A stretch of 64,000 nucleotides of DNA from DATBLE01 sp963764565 (GTDB taxonomy: Bacteria; Actinomycetota; Thermoleophilia; Gaiellales; Gaiellaceae). The DNA lies in assembly GCA_963764565.1 (NCBI GenBank), contig CAVXTD010000006.1, forward strand, positions 1 through 64,000. The letters are read 5' to 3'. The stretch's first letter is position 1. Each line of letters opens with the position of its first letter. A model generated the notes under the pieces. That model did not search any database. It saw nothing but the letters and a program-made list of their open reading frames with translations, and was not told the origin of the DNA. Made by a program: the position numbers and the translations under genes. Below are positions 1 to 8,854 of this stretch, in pieces.

Positions 1-7
1 GTAGTTC

Positions 8-513
8 GTGGCCGACATCCGACGCGTGACAGTCCGCGAGGCGCGGCCCGAGGACTGGGCCGCAATCTGGCCCTTCTTTTCGCCGGATCGTCGCGGCACG
101 CGAGACATACGCCTATGACCCCGACATGACCGAGGCCACAGGGCGCGGGATGTGGATGATCGGTCCTCCAGGGAGGACGGTGGTGGCGACGGACGGAACG
201 GCGTCGTGCTCGGTACGGCCAACATGTACGCCAATCGAGAGGGGAACGGGTCGCATGTGGCGTCGGCCAGTTTCATGGTCGATCCGGGCAAGCCGGAAAG
301 GGAGTCGGGCGGGCACTCGGCGAGCATGTGATCGACTGGGCGCGGACCAGCGGGTTCCGAGCCATCCAGTTCAACGCAGTCGTAGAGACCAACGAGCCCG
401 CCGTCGCGTTGTGGCGATCGCTCGGCTTCGAGGTCCTGGCCACGGTTCCGGAGGCGTTCGAGCACCCCCGGCACGGCTATGTCGGCCTCCTCATCATGCA
501 TCGATTTCTCTGA
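8..513 (+). pseudogene. GNAT-family N-acetyltransferase, frameshifted
   Basis: Reading across three frames gives one coherent GNAT acetyltransferase of about 165 residues. It opens with VREARPEDWAAIWPFF, passes through ETYAYDPDM and GTANMYANREG, has an acetyl-CoA loop of the form GKGVGRALGEHVIDWA, and ends with NEPAVALWRSLGFEV and a stop at 511-513. Such enzymes transfer acetyl from acetyl-CoA to an amine; the substrate is unknown. The frame changes near 75-95, near 200 and near 293, so no intact protein can be made from this sequence. The apparent start is GTG at 8. Either the gene is decayed or the assembly has indels here. Confidence 0.7.
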
Positions 514-658
514 TGCGCGACTATGTGCGGCTTGTTGCCCGCGTGGAGGACGCTCCAGCATGCAAGAGCGCCCAACGGGCGACAAATAGCCCGTCTGTCC
601 GCCGGGCCAGGTTGAATCCGTCAATCCACACGTACGTATCGATCCCAGGAGGAGTGCC

Positions 659-988
659 GTGCCGTTAACACAGGCCCAGCTGGTGACCGCCGTCGCCGAC
701 CGAGCAGACATGAGCAAAGCCGATGCCAAGCGGGCGGTCGAGGCCCTCGAGGAGATCGTGCTCGAGCAGCTCGGGAACGCCGAGAAGGTGCGGATCGGAG
801 GAATCGTCCAGCTGACCGTTCGCGTAAAGCCCGCCACCAAGAAGCGCACCGGCCGCAATCCGGCCACCGGCGAGGAGATCACGATCGCGGCCAAGCCGGC
901 GAGCGTTGATGTGCGTGCGCGCCCGCTGGCCAAGGCGAAGTCCGCCCTGCCGTCGGTGCAGAAGGCGCGCCGCCGACTGGCCGCCTGA
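659..988 (+). CDS. HU/IHF-family nucleoid protein
   Basis: This 109-residue basic protein is a histone-like HU-family DNA-bending protein of the nucleoid. The N-terminal helices (TQAQLVTAVADRADMSKADA) are the HU dimerisation part, and the beta-arm region contains GRNPATGEEITIAAK, the usual HU signature form. The C-terminal end is extended by a short Lys/Arg-rich tail (KARRRLAA). The GTG start at 659 is fixed by a strong AGGAGGAG Shine-Dalgarno at 647-654; the nearer GTG at 654 reads into a stop after a few codons. It is monocistronic, between a broken acetyltransferase and a broken DUF5996 gene. The family assignment is firm; whether it is the main HU or a paralogue is not visible here. Confidence 0.92.
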   Translation: MPLTQAQLVTAVADRADMSKADAKRAVEALEEIVLEQLGNAEKVRIGGIVQLTVRVKPATKKRTGRNPATGEEITIAAKPASVDVRARPLAKAKSALPSVQKARRRLAA

Positions 989-1089
989 GCGGGCCGCCGC
1001 GGAACCTTCGCGGGTCTCGGCCGGGGCGAACGCGGCCGGGCGTGGCACTTGTCTGATGCGCGTCCGCGCTCAGCAGCCGCGACGGGGGG

Positions 1090-1500
1090 TTACTCCACCG
1101 GCGGCGGGCTTCCGTGCGCGCTGGCGGCCAGGTCCGCGTCCCAATCACACGTCGCGCAGGCGTGACGGAAGACGCCGCGGGCGAACTTGAGCACCGCAAC
1201 GTGCGCCTCGGCGCCGGCGCGGACGTCATCCCAATCGAGGATGTACTCGCCGAGCGCGGCGTCCAGCATACGGGTGACATGTCCGCGCCGGCGAATGCGT
1301 CGCGGGCGGGGTGCGCGTACGCGTAGAAGGCGGCTTTCCCGTAGCGGGTGTCACCGGGCCACCAGCCGACGGCCACCTCCTCGGCGTCCATCGCGTTGCG
1401 CATGATGAAGTCGTCGGCCGGGGGCTTGGCCGGCTGGCCCGAGAACAGGTTCACTGCGAGGTCAACGAAGCTCGCGCCGCCGGAGGGTGCGCTCTTCGCC
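1090..1500 (-). pseudogene. DUF5996-family protein, C-terminal remnant
   Basis: On the minus strand the segment encodes the C-terminal third of a DUF5996-like protein: SFVDLAVNLFSG, MDAEEVAVGWWPGD, KAAFYAYAHPA, then in another frame EYILDWDDVRAG and RHACATCDWD, ending VE-stop at 1090. Family members as I recall them are about 300 residues; here the N-terminal two thirds are missing and one frameshift lies near 1270. The function of the family is unknown. The missing 5' part abuts the 3' end of an unrelated plus-strand reading frame at about 1485, which looks like a deletion or rearrangement junction. Family call from remembered conserved blocks. Confidence 0.55.
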
Positions 1501-1563
1501 GCCGTCGTCGCGCTCGATGCCGGCGGCAAGCCGCTCGGTCGCTCGAAGACGATCCGCGTGTAG
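1485..1563 (+). pseudogene. C-terminal scrap of an unidentified secreted-type protein
   Basis: A plus-strand frame ending at the TAG at 1561-1563 reads FAAVVALDAGGKPLGRSKTI, which resembles the last strand of an immunoglobulin/fibronectin-like domain. Nothing upstream continues it, because the preceding bases belong to the minus-strand DUF5996 remnant. It is too short to assign and is reported mainly because it marks the second edge of a probable rearrangement junction just upstream of the sulfatase. Confidence 0.25.
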
Positions 1564-1587
1564 GCAGAGAGGATCTCAGGGCCCTCT

Positions 1588-2995
1588 CTGAAGTACTGCA
1601 TCCGCCTGCTCGCAGTCTCGCTCGTCCTTTCGGCGGCCGCCGTCCCGCTCGCGGACGCAGCTCATCCCCGGGCCGCCGCCGGCTCTGCTCGCCACGCCGC
1701 GCCTGCGGCCCAGCGTCCGAACATCGTCGTGATCCTGAGCGACGACCAGCGCTGGGACGCCAACAGCCAGATGAAGAACGTTCAGCGCCTGCTCGCACGA
1801 CACGGCGTGACCTTCACGAACGCGTTCGTGACCACCTCGGAGTGCTGCCCCTCGCGGGCATCGATCCTGACGGGCCGCTACTCGCACAACACGGGTGTGC
1901 TCCAGAACTTCGGCCTGTCGAGCTACCCGGCGTTTCGCGACGGCTCGACGCTCCCGGTCTGGCTCTCCGGGCGCGGGCTACGAGACGGCGCTGGTCGGCA
2001 AGTACCTGAACGACTACCCGATCTACGGCAACCACCGGATTCCACCCGGCTGGTCGAAGTGGTGGGCGATCGACTCGCGGCCCGAGACCCGCTACTACGA
2101 CTACGTCCTGAACGAGAACGGGCGCGAGGTCCGCTACGGCGTCGCGGCCTCCGACTACTCGACGACGGTGCTCGGCGGCAAGGCTGCGCGGTTCGTCGCC
2201 CAGGCGCGCGAGCCGTTCTTCCTCTACTTCGCGCCGGTCGCGCCGCACCTGCCCGCGATTCCCGCGCCGAAGGACCTCTCGGCTCCGGTCAAGCTGCCCA
2301 AGCCGAGACCCGACTTCAACGAGCGCGACATCACCGACAAGCCGTGGCAGGCGATCCACTCGCGCGTGCTCGGCCCGGGCGCCGTGCACTTCCTCGACGG
2401 TGAGATCGAGCGGGAGCAGCTCCAGACGCTGCGCGAGCTCGACCGGCAGGTCGGAGCCCTCGTCCGCACGCTCGAGCAGCGCGGCGTGCTCGACCACACG
2501 ATCATCGTCTACGCGAGCGACAACGGCTTCCTCTGGGGCGAGCACCGGCTCGGCGGAAAGATCTGGCCCTACGAGGAGTCGATCCGCGTGCCTCTGGTGA
2601 TCCGGGTTCCGTGGCAGAGCGCCGGCCGCACCGACACCCACATGGTTCTGAACATCGACTTCGCCTCGACGATCGCCGAGCTCGCAGGCGTCAAGCCGGG
2701 ACTTCCCCAGGACGGCCGCAGCCTCGTCCCGCTGCTCGAGGGCAAGTCCCCTCCGTGGCGGCAGGACTTCCTGGTCGAGTACCTCGGCGAGAGCCAGCTC
2801 TCCAACAGCGGGCCACCGCCCTTCCAGGGGATTCGAACAAAGCGTTGGCTGTACGTCGAGTACCGCAACGGCTGGCGCGAGCTGTACGACCTCCGCAACG
2901 ACCCATACGAGCTGCGCAATCGCGCGCGTGAGCCTGCTCTCGCGGCCACCCGAGCCCGGCTCGCCCGCCGGCTGCACGTGCTCGCCCGCTCGTAG
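1588..2995 (+). CDS. Secreted sulfatase (arylsulfatase family), one frameshift
   Basis: A type I sulfatase that hydrolyses sulfate esters outside the membrane; the substrate cannot be read from sequence. The metal-binding start is NIVVILSDDQRWD; the formylglycine signature is C-C-P-S-R with the modified Cys at about residue 86 from position 1588; the second signature is GYETALVGKY. Later blocks include FFLYFAPVAPHLP and ASDNGFLWGEHR. An N-terminal signal peptide is seen if translation begins at the CTG at 1588 (KYCIRLLAVSLVLSAAAV); the first standard start, GTG 1729, would cut off the leader and a metal ligand region. A one-base indel at about 1970, where an extra G sits in a G run, splits the gene; it rejoins and ends at TAG 2993-2995. 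Confidence 0.8.
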
Positions 2996-3015
2996 GCCGG
3001 GGAAGTCTTAGACGA

Positions 3016-3048
3016 CTCCTAGCCTGCTCTCAGGTTCCTCTCACGCGT
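3016..3048 (+). promoter_or_regulatory. Three 11-bp direct repeats, probable OmpR/PhoB-type operator
   Basis: Three hexamers lie exactly 11 bp apart: CTCCTA at 3016, CTCTCA at 3027 and CTCTCA at 3038, the middle one extended as CTCTCAGGTT. Direct repeats with an 11-bp period are the usual site form for OmpR/PhoB winged-helix response regulators. The site sits 50 bp before the start of the secreted repeat protein. The same arrangement recurs at 32555 upstream of the YHYH gene, which suggests a shared regulator. No regulator gene is present in this window. Confidence 0.5.
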
Positions 3049-3097
3049 GGCCGGTTCGATGGGTGCACGACCAGAGCAACCGGAAAGGAGCACAGCA

Positions 3098-3906
3098 ATG
3101 CAGAAGATCTCGAAGCGGACGTTCGTCGCGGGTGTCGCGGCAGCAGCCCTCGTCGGGCACCGGCGGAGGCATGCTCGCAACGGCGCAGGGCGGCTCCGCT
3201 GCCTCGACCGGCATCGGCCGGGACGCTCACCGTCTTCAGCGGCGGGCCAGGCGGCCCGCGGGCCGGGCACCTCGACGCGGTCGCCGCCTATCTCGGGTTG
3301 TCGGCGGACGAGCTGCGTACGCAGCTTCAGGCTGGTAAGTCACTGGCCGATGTGGCGAAGGCGCAGGGCAAGTCGGTGGACGGGTTGAAGGCGGCGATCG
3401 TCGCCGCGGCGAAGAAGAGTCTCGATCAGGCGGTCACCGACGGGAAGCTGACGGCCGATCAGGCCAAGCAGATGCTCGACCGGATCACGGCGAACGTCGA
3501 CGACATGGTCAACCGCACCGGCCCGCCGGATGGGGGTCGGGGTGGGGGGCACTTCGGTGTCGGCCATGACCAGGCCGCCGTTGCCGCCTATCTCGGGTTG
3601 TCGGCGGACGAGCTGCGTACGCAGCTCCAGGCTGGTAAGTCGCTGGCCGATGTGGCGACGGCGCAGGGCAAGTCGGTGGACGGGTTGAAGGCGGCGATCG
3701 TCGCCGCGGCGAAGAAGAGCCTCGATCAGGCGGTCACCGACGGGAAGCTGACGGCCGATCAGGCCAAGCAGATGCTCGACCGGATCACGGCGAACGTCGA
3801 CGACATGGTCAACCGCACCGGCCCGCCCGACAGGGGGCCGCGTTTCGGTGGCGGCCCTGAGCACCTCTTCGGTGCCGGCGCGGCCCCGGCCGGGGCGTCC
3901 GCCTAG
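3098..3906 (+). CDS. Secreted protein with two near-identical 100-residue repeats, frameshifted
   Basis: Start ATG 3098 follows an AAAGGAG site at 3084-3090. The N-terminus (MQKISKRTFVAGVAAAALVG) is a signal peptide. After it the frame changes twice, near 3160 and 3240, then runs open to the stop at 3906. The mature part holds two almost identical units with the pattern YLGLSADELRTQLQAGKSLA followed by DVAKAQGKSVDGLKAAIV and a predicted helical KKSLDQAVTDGKLTADQAKQ segment. The units resemble helical repeats of small exported actinobacterial proteins of unknown role. The preceding three-repeat operator suggests two-component control. No function is assigned. Confidence 0.65.
3283..3828 (+). 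repeat. 300-bp-period tandem duplication inside the secreted repeat protein
   Basis: The DNA at 3283-3528 recurs at 3583-3828 with an exact offset of 300 bp and only about four base differences by eye (for example CTTCAG against CTCCAG, GTCACT against GTCGCT). The copies encode the same residues except one Lys/Thr change, so most differences are silent. This indicates a recent duplication or continuing gene conversion. Confidence 0.9.
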
Positions 3907-3973
3907 CGTCACCGGGGAACACGGGGGCGGCGGGCCGACGGCTCGCCGCCCCGCGCGTCACTACGATGCGCCC

Positions 3974-5127
3974 GTGGAGCGCTACGACGTCGCTGTGATC
4001 GGCGCGGGGCCGGCCGGGTCGGTGACCGCGATCCACCTCGCGCGCGGCGGCGCGCGCGTGCTCCTAATAGATAAGGCGTGTTTTCCCCGCGACAAGCCCT
4101 GCGGGGGCGGCTTGACCCTCCGCGCCGTCCGGCAGTTGCCCGTCGACCCCGCGCCGGTCGTCGAGCACGAGGTCGACCGGATGGAGTTTCGCCTCGGCTG
4201 GCGCGGGCGGTTCGAGCGCTCCGGGACGCCGAGGGCCATTCGTGCTCATGACCCAGCGCCGGCGGCTCGACCAGTATCTCGCCGAGCAGGCCGCGGCCGC
4301 GGGCGCGGTCTTCCGGGACGGGGTGAAGGTCGCTGTAGGGTCTGACCCCGAACGGGGTCTGACCCTGCTTGTGAACGGCGAGGAGTTCCGGCCGCAGGTG
4401 ATCGTCGGCGCCGACGGGGCGAACGGCACGGTCGCCCGCTCGCTCGGGCTCGGCGGCCCGATCACGCACGGCGTCGCCTACGAAGGGAACGCACCGTTCG
4501 AGGAGCGCTACCGGGGCCTCGCGGTGATCGAGCTCGGCACGATCCCGGGCGGGTACGGCTGGATCTTCCCGAAGGGTGACCACCTCAACGTCGGCGTCGG
4601 CGGCTGGGAGGGCGAAGGGCCGAAGCTGCGCGACCATCTCGCCGAGCTCTGCCGGCGGCGCGGGATCGACGCGTCTGCGCTCGAGAGTGTCCGCGGGCAC
4701 CGGCTGCCGCTGCGCCGGCCCGGGTTCGTGACGGCGCGGGGACGGGCGCTCCTGGTCGGCGACGCCGCCGGGCTCGTCGACCCGCTCACCGGCGACGGAA
4801 TGTACGAGGCGTTCGTCAGCGCGCGGCTCGCGATCCGAGGCTGCGCTCGACGTCCTCGCCGGGCGTGCCGAGACGGTGGAGCCCTACGCCGGTCGGCTTG
4901 CTGCGGCGCTCGGACCGCTGGCGGGCGCATCGTGGGGGGCGAAGATCGCCCTCGACCGTTTTCCGCGGGCCACGTTCGCGCTCGCCCGGGCGCCGCTCGT
5001 CTGGCCCGTCGTCGAGAGACTCGTGCGCGGTGACATCAGTGCGCCGGGCGAGGCTCACGGCCTCGCCCGCCCGCCGCTGAAGGCGATCGCCGCCCTCGCG
5101 CGGCTCGCCGGCGCTTCCGCCGCCTGA
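3974..5127 (+). CDS. Geranylgeranyl reductase-family FAD-dependent oxidoreductase, two frameshifts
   Basis: A flavoprotein of about 380 residues when read across three frames. It begins at GTG 3974 with an FAD-binding Rossmann motif (VIGAGPAGSVTAIHLARGG), followed by the family signature FPRDKPCGGG, and later shows VIVGADGANGTVARSLG and the second FAD motif GDAAGLVDPLTGDGMYEA. Members reduce isoprenoid double bonds, for instance in lipids or menaquinone. The frame breaks near 4235 and near 4840. A 30-bp palindrome typical of REP elements lies in frame at 4337-4366. No neighbour clarifies the substrate; the next gene (pilT) begins 45 bp downstream but is unrelated. Confidence 0.75.
4337..4366 (+). 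repeat. REP-like palindrome inside a coding region
   Basis: An imperfect 30-bp inverted repeat: left arm AGGGTCTGACCCCG, centre AA, right arm CGGGGTCTGACCCT. The arms pair except for one T-T mismatch on each side of the stem. GGGTC/GACCC palindromes are the usual form of REP elements. Its length is a multiple of three and it is read through as GSDPERGLTL within the flavoprotein. Confidence 0.6.
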
Positions 5128-5172
5128 AAGCGGCGCCTAAAGCGGCGCTTCCCACCTGCCGATCACCCGGGC

Positions 5173-6336
5173 GTGGACCTTCACTCCGTGCTCCTGCTTG
5201 CCGTCCAGGCCGGCGCCAGCGACGTGCACCTGAAAGTAGGGGAGCCGCCGATTATCCGCCGCGAAGGGACGCTGCTCACGCTCGAGGGGTGGCCCGCGCT
5301 GGACGCGAAGGAGCTCGAGGGCGTGCTCGCGACCGTCACTGCGCACGATCCCTCGCGCCGCGCCGCCTTCGACGCGACCGGCGATCTCGACCTCGCCTAC
5401 ACGCCGACCGGCCTTCCGCGGCTACGCGTCAACGGGTTCCGCCAGCGGGGTGCGATCTCGTTCGCCTTCCGCGTGATCCCCAGCGGCGTGCCCGGCTTCG
5501 ACGAGCTCGGGCTGCCGGAAGGCGTCTGCGCGCTCGCCGAGGAGAACCGCGGGCTCGTCCTCGTCACGGGCGCGACCGGCTCGGGCAAGTCGACCACGCT
5601 GGCCGCGATCGTCGGGCACATCAACTCGAGCCGCCGCCAGCACATCGTCACGATCGAGGATCCGATCGAGTTCCTGCACGACGACCGGCAGTGCATCGTC
5701 AACCAGCGCGAGGTCGGCCTCGACACCGCCTCGTTCAGCGAGGCCCTCCGGCGAGCGCTGCGGCAAGACCCCGATGTGATCCTGATCGGCGAGCTCCGCG
5801 ACGCCGAGACCGCTCAGACCGCGATGCAGGCGGCCGAGTCCGGACACCTCGTACTTTCGACGCTGCATACCGTGGATGCCGCTGAGACGGTCGGCCGCAT
5901 GGTCGACTTCTTCCCACCGGAGAAACACCATCAGGTGCGCTCGATCCTCGCCGGGGTGCTGCGCGGCGTGATCAGCCAGCGGCTGCTCCCGAGCGTCGAC
6001 GGCGGACGCATCGCCGCGGTCGAGGTGATGGTCATGAACGCGCGAATCGCCGAGCTGATCCGCGAGAACCGGGTGGACGAGATCGGGGACGCGATCGCCG
6101 AAGGTGCGTTCTTCAAGATGCAGACCTTCACCCAGGCGCTGATCGACCTGGTCGTCTCCGGCCGGGCCGACCGGGAGCTGGCGGCCGACGCCGCCACGAA
6201 TCGTCACGACTTCCTCGTCGCTCTCGACTTCGCGCTCAAGCAGCAGGCGGTCGTCGAGCAGGTTGCCGCTGCCGCGCCCCTGCCCGAGGTCGACGACCTG
6301 CGCGGACTGAGGGTCGTCGGGCGGGCCGAGCAATGA
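5173..6336 (+). CDS. pilT: Type IV pilus retraction ATPase PilT (first copy)
   Basis: A 387-residue secretion ATPase of the PilT type, a hexameric cytoplasmic motor that depolymerises pili. The N-terminal domain begins DLHSVLLLAVQAGASDVHLK; the ATPase core has Walker A GATGSGKST at 133-141, the Asp box VTIEDPIEF, Walker B DVILIGELRD, and the His box SGHLVLSTLHT. The PilT-specific AIRNLIRE-like segment is represented by ARIAELIREN. The C-terminal 40 residues are an extra tail. Start GTG 5173. Its stop overlaps the ATG of the murein hydrolase by four bases, so the two are translationally coupled. A second PilT-like gene lies at 15838. Confidence 0.92.
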   Translation: MDLHSVLLLAVQAGASDVHLKVGEPPIIRREGTLLTLEGWPALDAKELEGVLATVTAHDPSRRAAFDATGDLDLAYTPTGLPRLRVNGFRQRGAISFAFRVIPSGVPGFDELGLPEGVCALAEENRGLVLVTGATGSGKSTTLAAIVGHINSSRRQHIVTIEDPIEFLHDDRQCIVNQREVGLDTASFSEALRRALRQDPDVILIGELRDAETAQTAMQAAESGHLVLSTLHTVDAAETVGRMVDFFPPEKHHQVRSILAGVLRGVISQRLLPSVDGGRIAAVEVMVMNARIAELIRENRVDEIGDAIAEGAFFKMQTFTQALIDLVVSGRADRELAADAATNRHDFLVALDFALKQQAVVEQVAAAAPLPEVDDLRGLRVVGRAEQ

Positions 6337-7769
6337 AGCGGCTCCTTGCCCTCCTTGTGATCGCGCTCGCGGCCACGACGGCGGGCGTCGCCCGTGGCGA
6401 CAGCACCTTCGCGGTCGTCACCGGCGCAATCACCCTCCCCGGCTCCGACTATCCGAACGGTGCCGACCTGATCCTCTCGCCGGCGTGGACGACTCCGCCG
6501 GCCCAGCCGGTGCAGCTCACCTACGACGAGCTGCTCGACGTCTGGAAGCGGGCGGCTCAGGCCTACGGCGTGCCCTGGAACGTGCTCGCGTCGATCAACA
6601 AGATCGAATCGAACTTCGGCCGCAACATGGGCCCGAGCTCGGCCGGCGCGATCGGCTGGATGCAGTTCATGCCGTCGACCTGGCTCCGCTGGGGCACGGA
6701 CGCCGACGGGAACGGCATCGCCGACCCGTGGAACCCGGTCGACGCCATCTACTCCGCCGCACGCTACCTCGCCGCGTCGGGGGCGGCGAGCGACATCCGG
6801 CAGGCCGTCTTCTCGTACAACCACGCGTGGTGGTACGTCAACGACGTGATGCAACTCGCACAGCTGTACGGCAGCTCGGACGCTGCGCCGGCACGACGCA
6901 GGCCACAGAGCGGGCAGCAGACGGCGGACGGCCAGGTCGTGTTCGCTCTCGACCGTCTCCAGGCTCAGCTCGACGACGCGAAGGCGGCGGTGACGGAGGC
7001 GAGCGCCGCCTACGAGGCTGCGTTCGCCAGGGCGCAGGAGCTCGCGAGCCGCGAGCGTGCGGTGGCCGAGCAGTCGATCTCGGTGCCGCTGCTTTCCGAC
7101 CGGCTGACGGCGCAGATGGATGCCGCCGAGCTGGGCGTCGAGGCTGACACGGCCCAGTCGGAGGCCGACGCGCTGAAGAGCGCGTTGGACGCGGCGCAGG
7201 CGAAGCTCGAGGATCTCCAGCAGCAGGCGCAGGCGGCGTCGTTCAACCAGCCGGCTCGCCAGATCCTCTCCGCCGCCCCGGCGACCGGCCCGGCCAACTA
7301 CGTCTTCCCGGTCGGAGGTGGGCCGTCCGTCGTGTCGGTCTCCCACACCCACCACGACTACCCGGCGGCGGACATCGCCGCCCCGGAGGGCTCGCCGCTG
7401 TATGCGCTCTCGGACGGCACCGTCCTCTATGCCTGGAGCTTCGACGATCGCTGCGGGATCGGGTTCACGATGCAGACGACGGACGGGCAGACCTGGACGT
7501 ACTGCCACCTCTCGTACCGGTACCCCGAGGTCGTTGAGGGCGCGACCCTCACGGCCGGGCAGGCGGTCGGCCTCGTCGGCTCGACGGGGCACGCGACCGG
7601 GCCGCACCTCCATCTCCAGCTCCAGCCGGCAAGCTCGTACCCGCAGGATCAAGACTGGTTCAAGTCCTTCGCCGGGACTGCGTTCCAATGGTCGGACGAG
7701 GCGCCGACGAAGACGGGCTCTCCGACGACGAAGCTCGTCTTCGACATCGTCCAGCAGCCCTCCGACTAA
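6333..7769 (+). CDS. Secreted murein hydrolase: lytic transglycosylase plus M23 endopeptidase
   Basis: This 478-residue exported enzyme combines two peptidoglycan-cutting domains. A signal peptide (MKRLLALLVIALAATTAGVA) precedes an SLT-type transglycosylase domain at about 65-185, with catalytic Glu92 in NKIESNFGRN and downstream GAIGWMQFMPSTW and AARYLAAS. A coiled-coil linker fills about 205-310. The C-terminal M23 metallopeptidase domain starts with VFPVGG; its zinc ligands are in HHDYPAADIAAP (about 339-350) and HLHLQ (about 425). Together they can cleave both glycan strands and cross-links. ATGA overlap with pilT indicates it acts with the pilus, probably opening a passage through the thick wall. 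Confidence 0.88.
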   Translation: MKRLLALLVIALAATTAGVARGDSTFAVVTGAITLPGSDYPNGADLILSPAWTTPPAQPVQLTYDELLDVWKRAAQAYGVPWNVLASINKIESNFGRNMGPSSAGAIGWMQFMPSTWLRWGTDADGNGIADPWNPVDAIYSAARYLAASGAASDIRQAVFSYNHAWWYVNDVMQLAQLYGSSDAAPARRRPQSGQQTADGQVVFALDRLQAQLDDAKAAVTEASAAYEAAFARAQELASRERAVAEQSISVPLLSDRLTAQMDAAELGVEADTAQSEADALKSALDAAQAKLEDLQQQAQAASFNQPARQILSAAPATGPANYVFPVGGGPSVVSVSHTHHDYPAADIAAPEGSPLYALSDGTVLYAWSFDDRCGIGFTMQTTDGQTWTYCHLSYRYPEVVEGATLTAGQAVGLVGSTGHATGPHLHLQLQPASSYPQDQDWFKSFAGTAFQWSDEAPTKTGSPTTKLVFDIVQQPSD

Positions 7770-7811
7770 AGCCTCAAGCTCGTCTCGAAATCCGCCGATG
7801 AGGACCATGGA

Positions 7812-8854
7812 ATGGTCCAACTCGCAACGGTCCTCCTGCGTGGCGTGATCGCGACGTTCGCCGGTCTGCTGATCGCCGGTGGCACGCTGACGTTCGCTGC
7901 CGACCGCGCGACCGTTCAGCGCCCGACGCTCGTGCCCGTCTCGCCGGGACCCGTCACCCTGGGCGTGCCGGACGTGAGCGGCCAGGCGTACGTCTTTGCG
8001 AAGGGGATCCTCCAGGATCACGGCTTCGCCTGGCACGTGACCGGCCCGGTGCTCGGGTTCGCGGCCAACACCGTCGCGAACCAGCAGCCGGCGGCGGGGA
8101 CGACCGTGCTCGACACGGGTGCGCCGACGGTCACGCTCACGCTCGCACGCAACCCCGCGTATATCGAGAAGGGCACACCGGAGAACGATGCGCCGTACGC
8201 CGGCACCGAGATCCGCCTGCCGGCGAACGTCGCCCAGAAGCCGCTCACCACGACTCAGCCGCGCCTCGAGCCGGTGCCGGTGCCGGTCTCGCCGGCGACG
8301 ATCGAGCCCGCTCCGGCGACGCCGACGACGCCCACCATTGAGATTCCCGTGCAGACGCCGGTCGTCACGACGCCGGTCGTCACGACGCCGGTCGTCACGA
8401 CGCCGGCCGTCACGACGCCGGCCGTCACGACGCCGGGCCGACGACGCCGGCCGTCACGACGCCGGTGCCGACGACGCCGACGGTGACGACGCCCGCCCCG
8501 GTCGTCACGCCCACGCCCGCGCCGAGCGTCTCGGGCGCGCCCCGCGCGCCGGACTTTGCGGTGCCGGGTGCACCCAAGGAGCCGGCACGCTCGCTGTCGC
8601 TGCCCGACCGGGTTGCGGCGCTCGCCTCCTGGATCGAGGGTCACCAAGACCCGAGCGCGGCGAATCTCAACCATTGGCTGTACGAGCACGCATACGTCGT
8701 CGCCGGCGCCAGGTTCGGCTGGTGGCACGGCAGCGAGGCGCTACAGGCCCTGATCGAAGTGGACAAGCGGGCGGAGGCGTTGTGGGGGGTCGGGAGCCAG
8801 AGCCGCACAACGGCCGAGAAGGCGCTCGCGGAGGTCGGCACGAGGGGCGGATGA
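7812..8854 (+). CDS. Exported PASTA-domain protein, one frameshift
   Basis: A signal-anchored protein of about 345 residues when the frames are joined. After an N-terminal membrane segment (LLRGVIATFAGLLIAGGTL) comes one PASTA domain, VPDVSGQAYVFAKGILQDHG to TVTLTLARNP; such domains bind peptidoglycan or muropeptides. A Pro/Thr/Val-rich linker contains five tandem VVTTP or AVTTP units, and the frame breaks in it near 8436. The C-terminal part (SLPDRVAALASWIEGHQDPS, LNHWLYEHAYVVAGARFGWW) is a conserved-looking helical domain I do not recognise. It follows the murein hydrolase by 42 bp and its stop overlaps the next prepilin start, so it is part of the pilus operon. A spacer role across the wall is an inference. 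Confidence 0.7.
8361..8435 (+). repeat. Five 15-bp tandem repeats (VVTTP pentapeptide)
   Basis: Five consecutive 15-bp units of the form GTCGTCACGACGCCG run from 8361 to 8435, the last two with GCC in place of GTC at the start. They encode VVTTP three times and AVTTP twice. A related GTCACGACGCCG pattern continues in another frame after 8436, so the break lies at the repeat edge. Confidence 0.85.

Noticed and set aside
612..643. TTGAAT and TATCGA before HU as its promoter
   Set aside because: Spacing of 19 bp and overlap of the -10 with the ribosome site leave no room for a leader; too weak to annotate.
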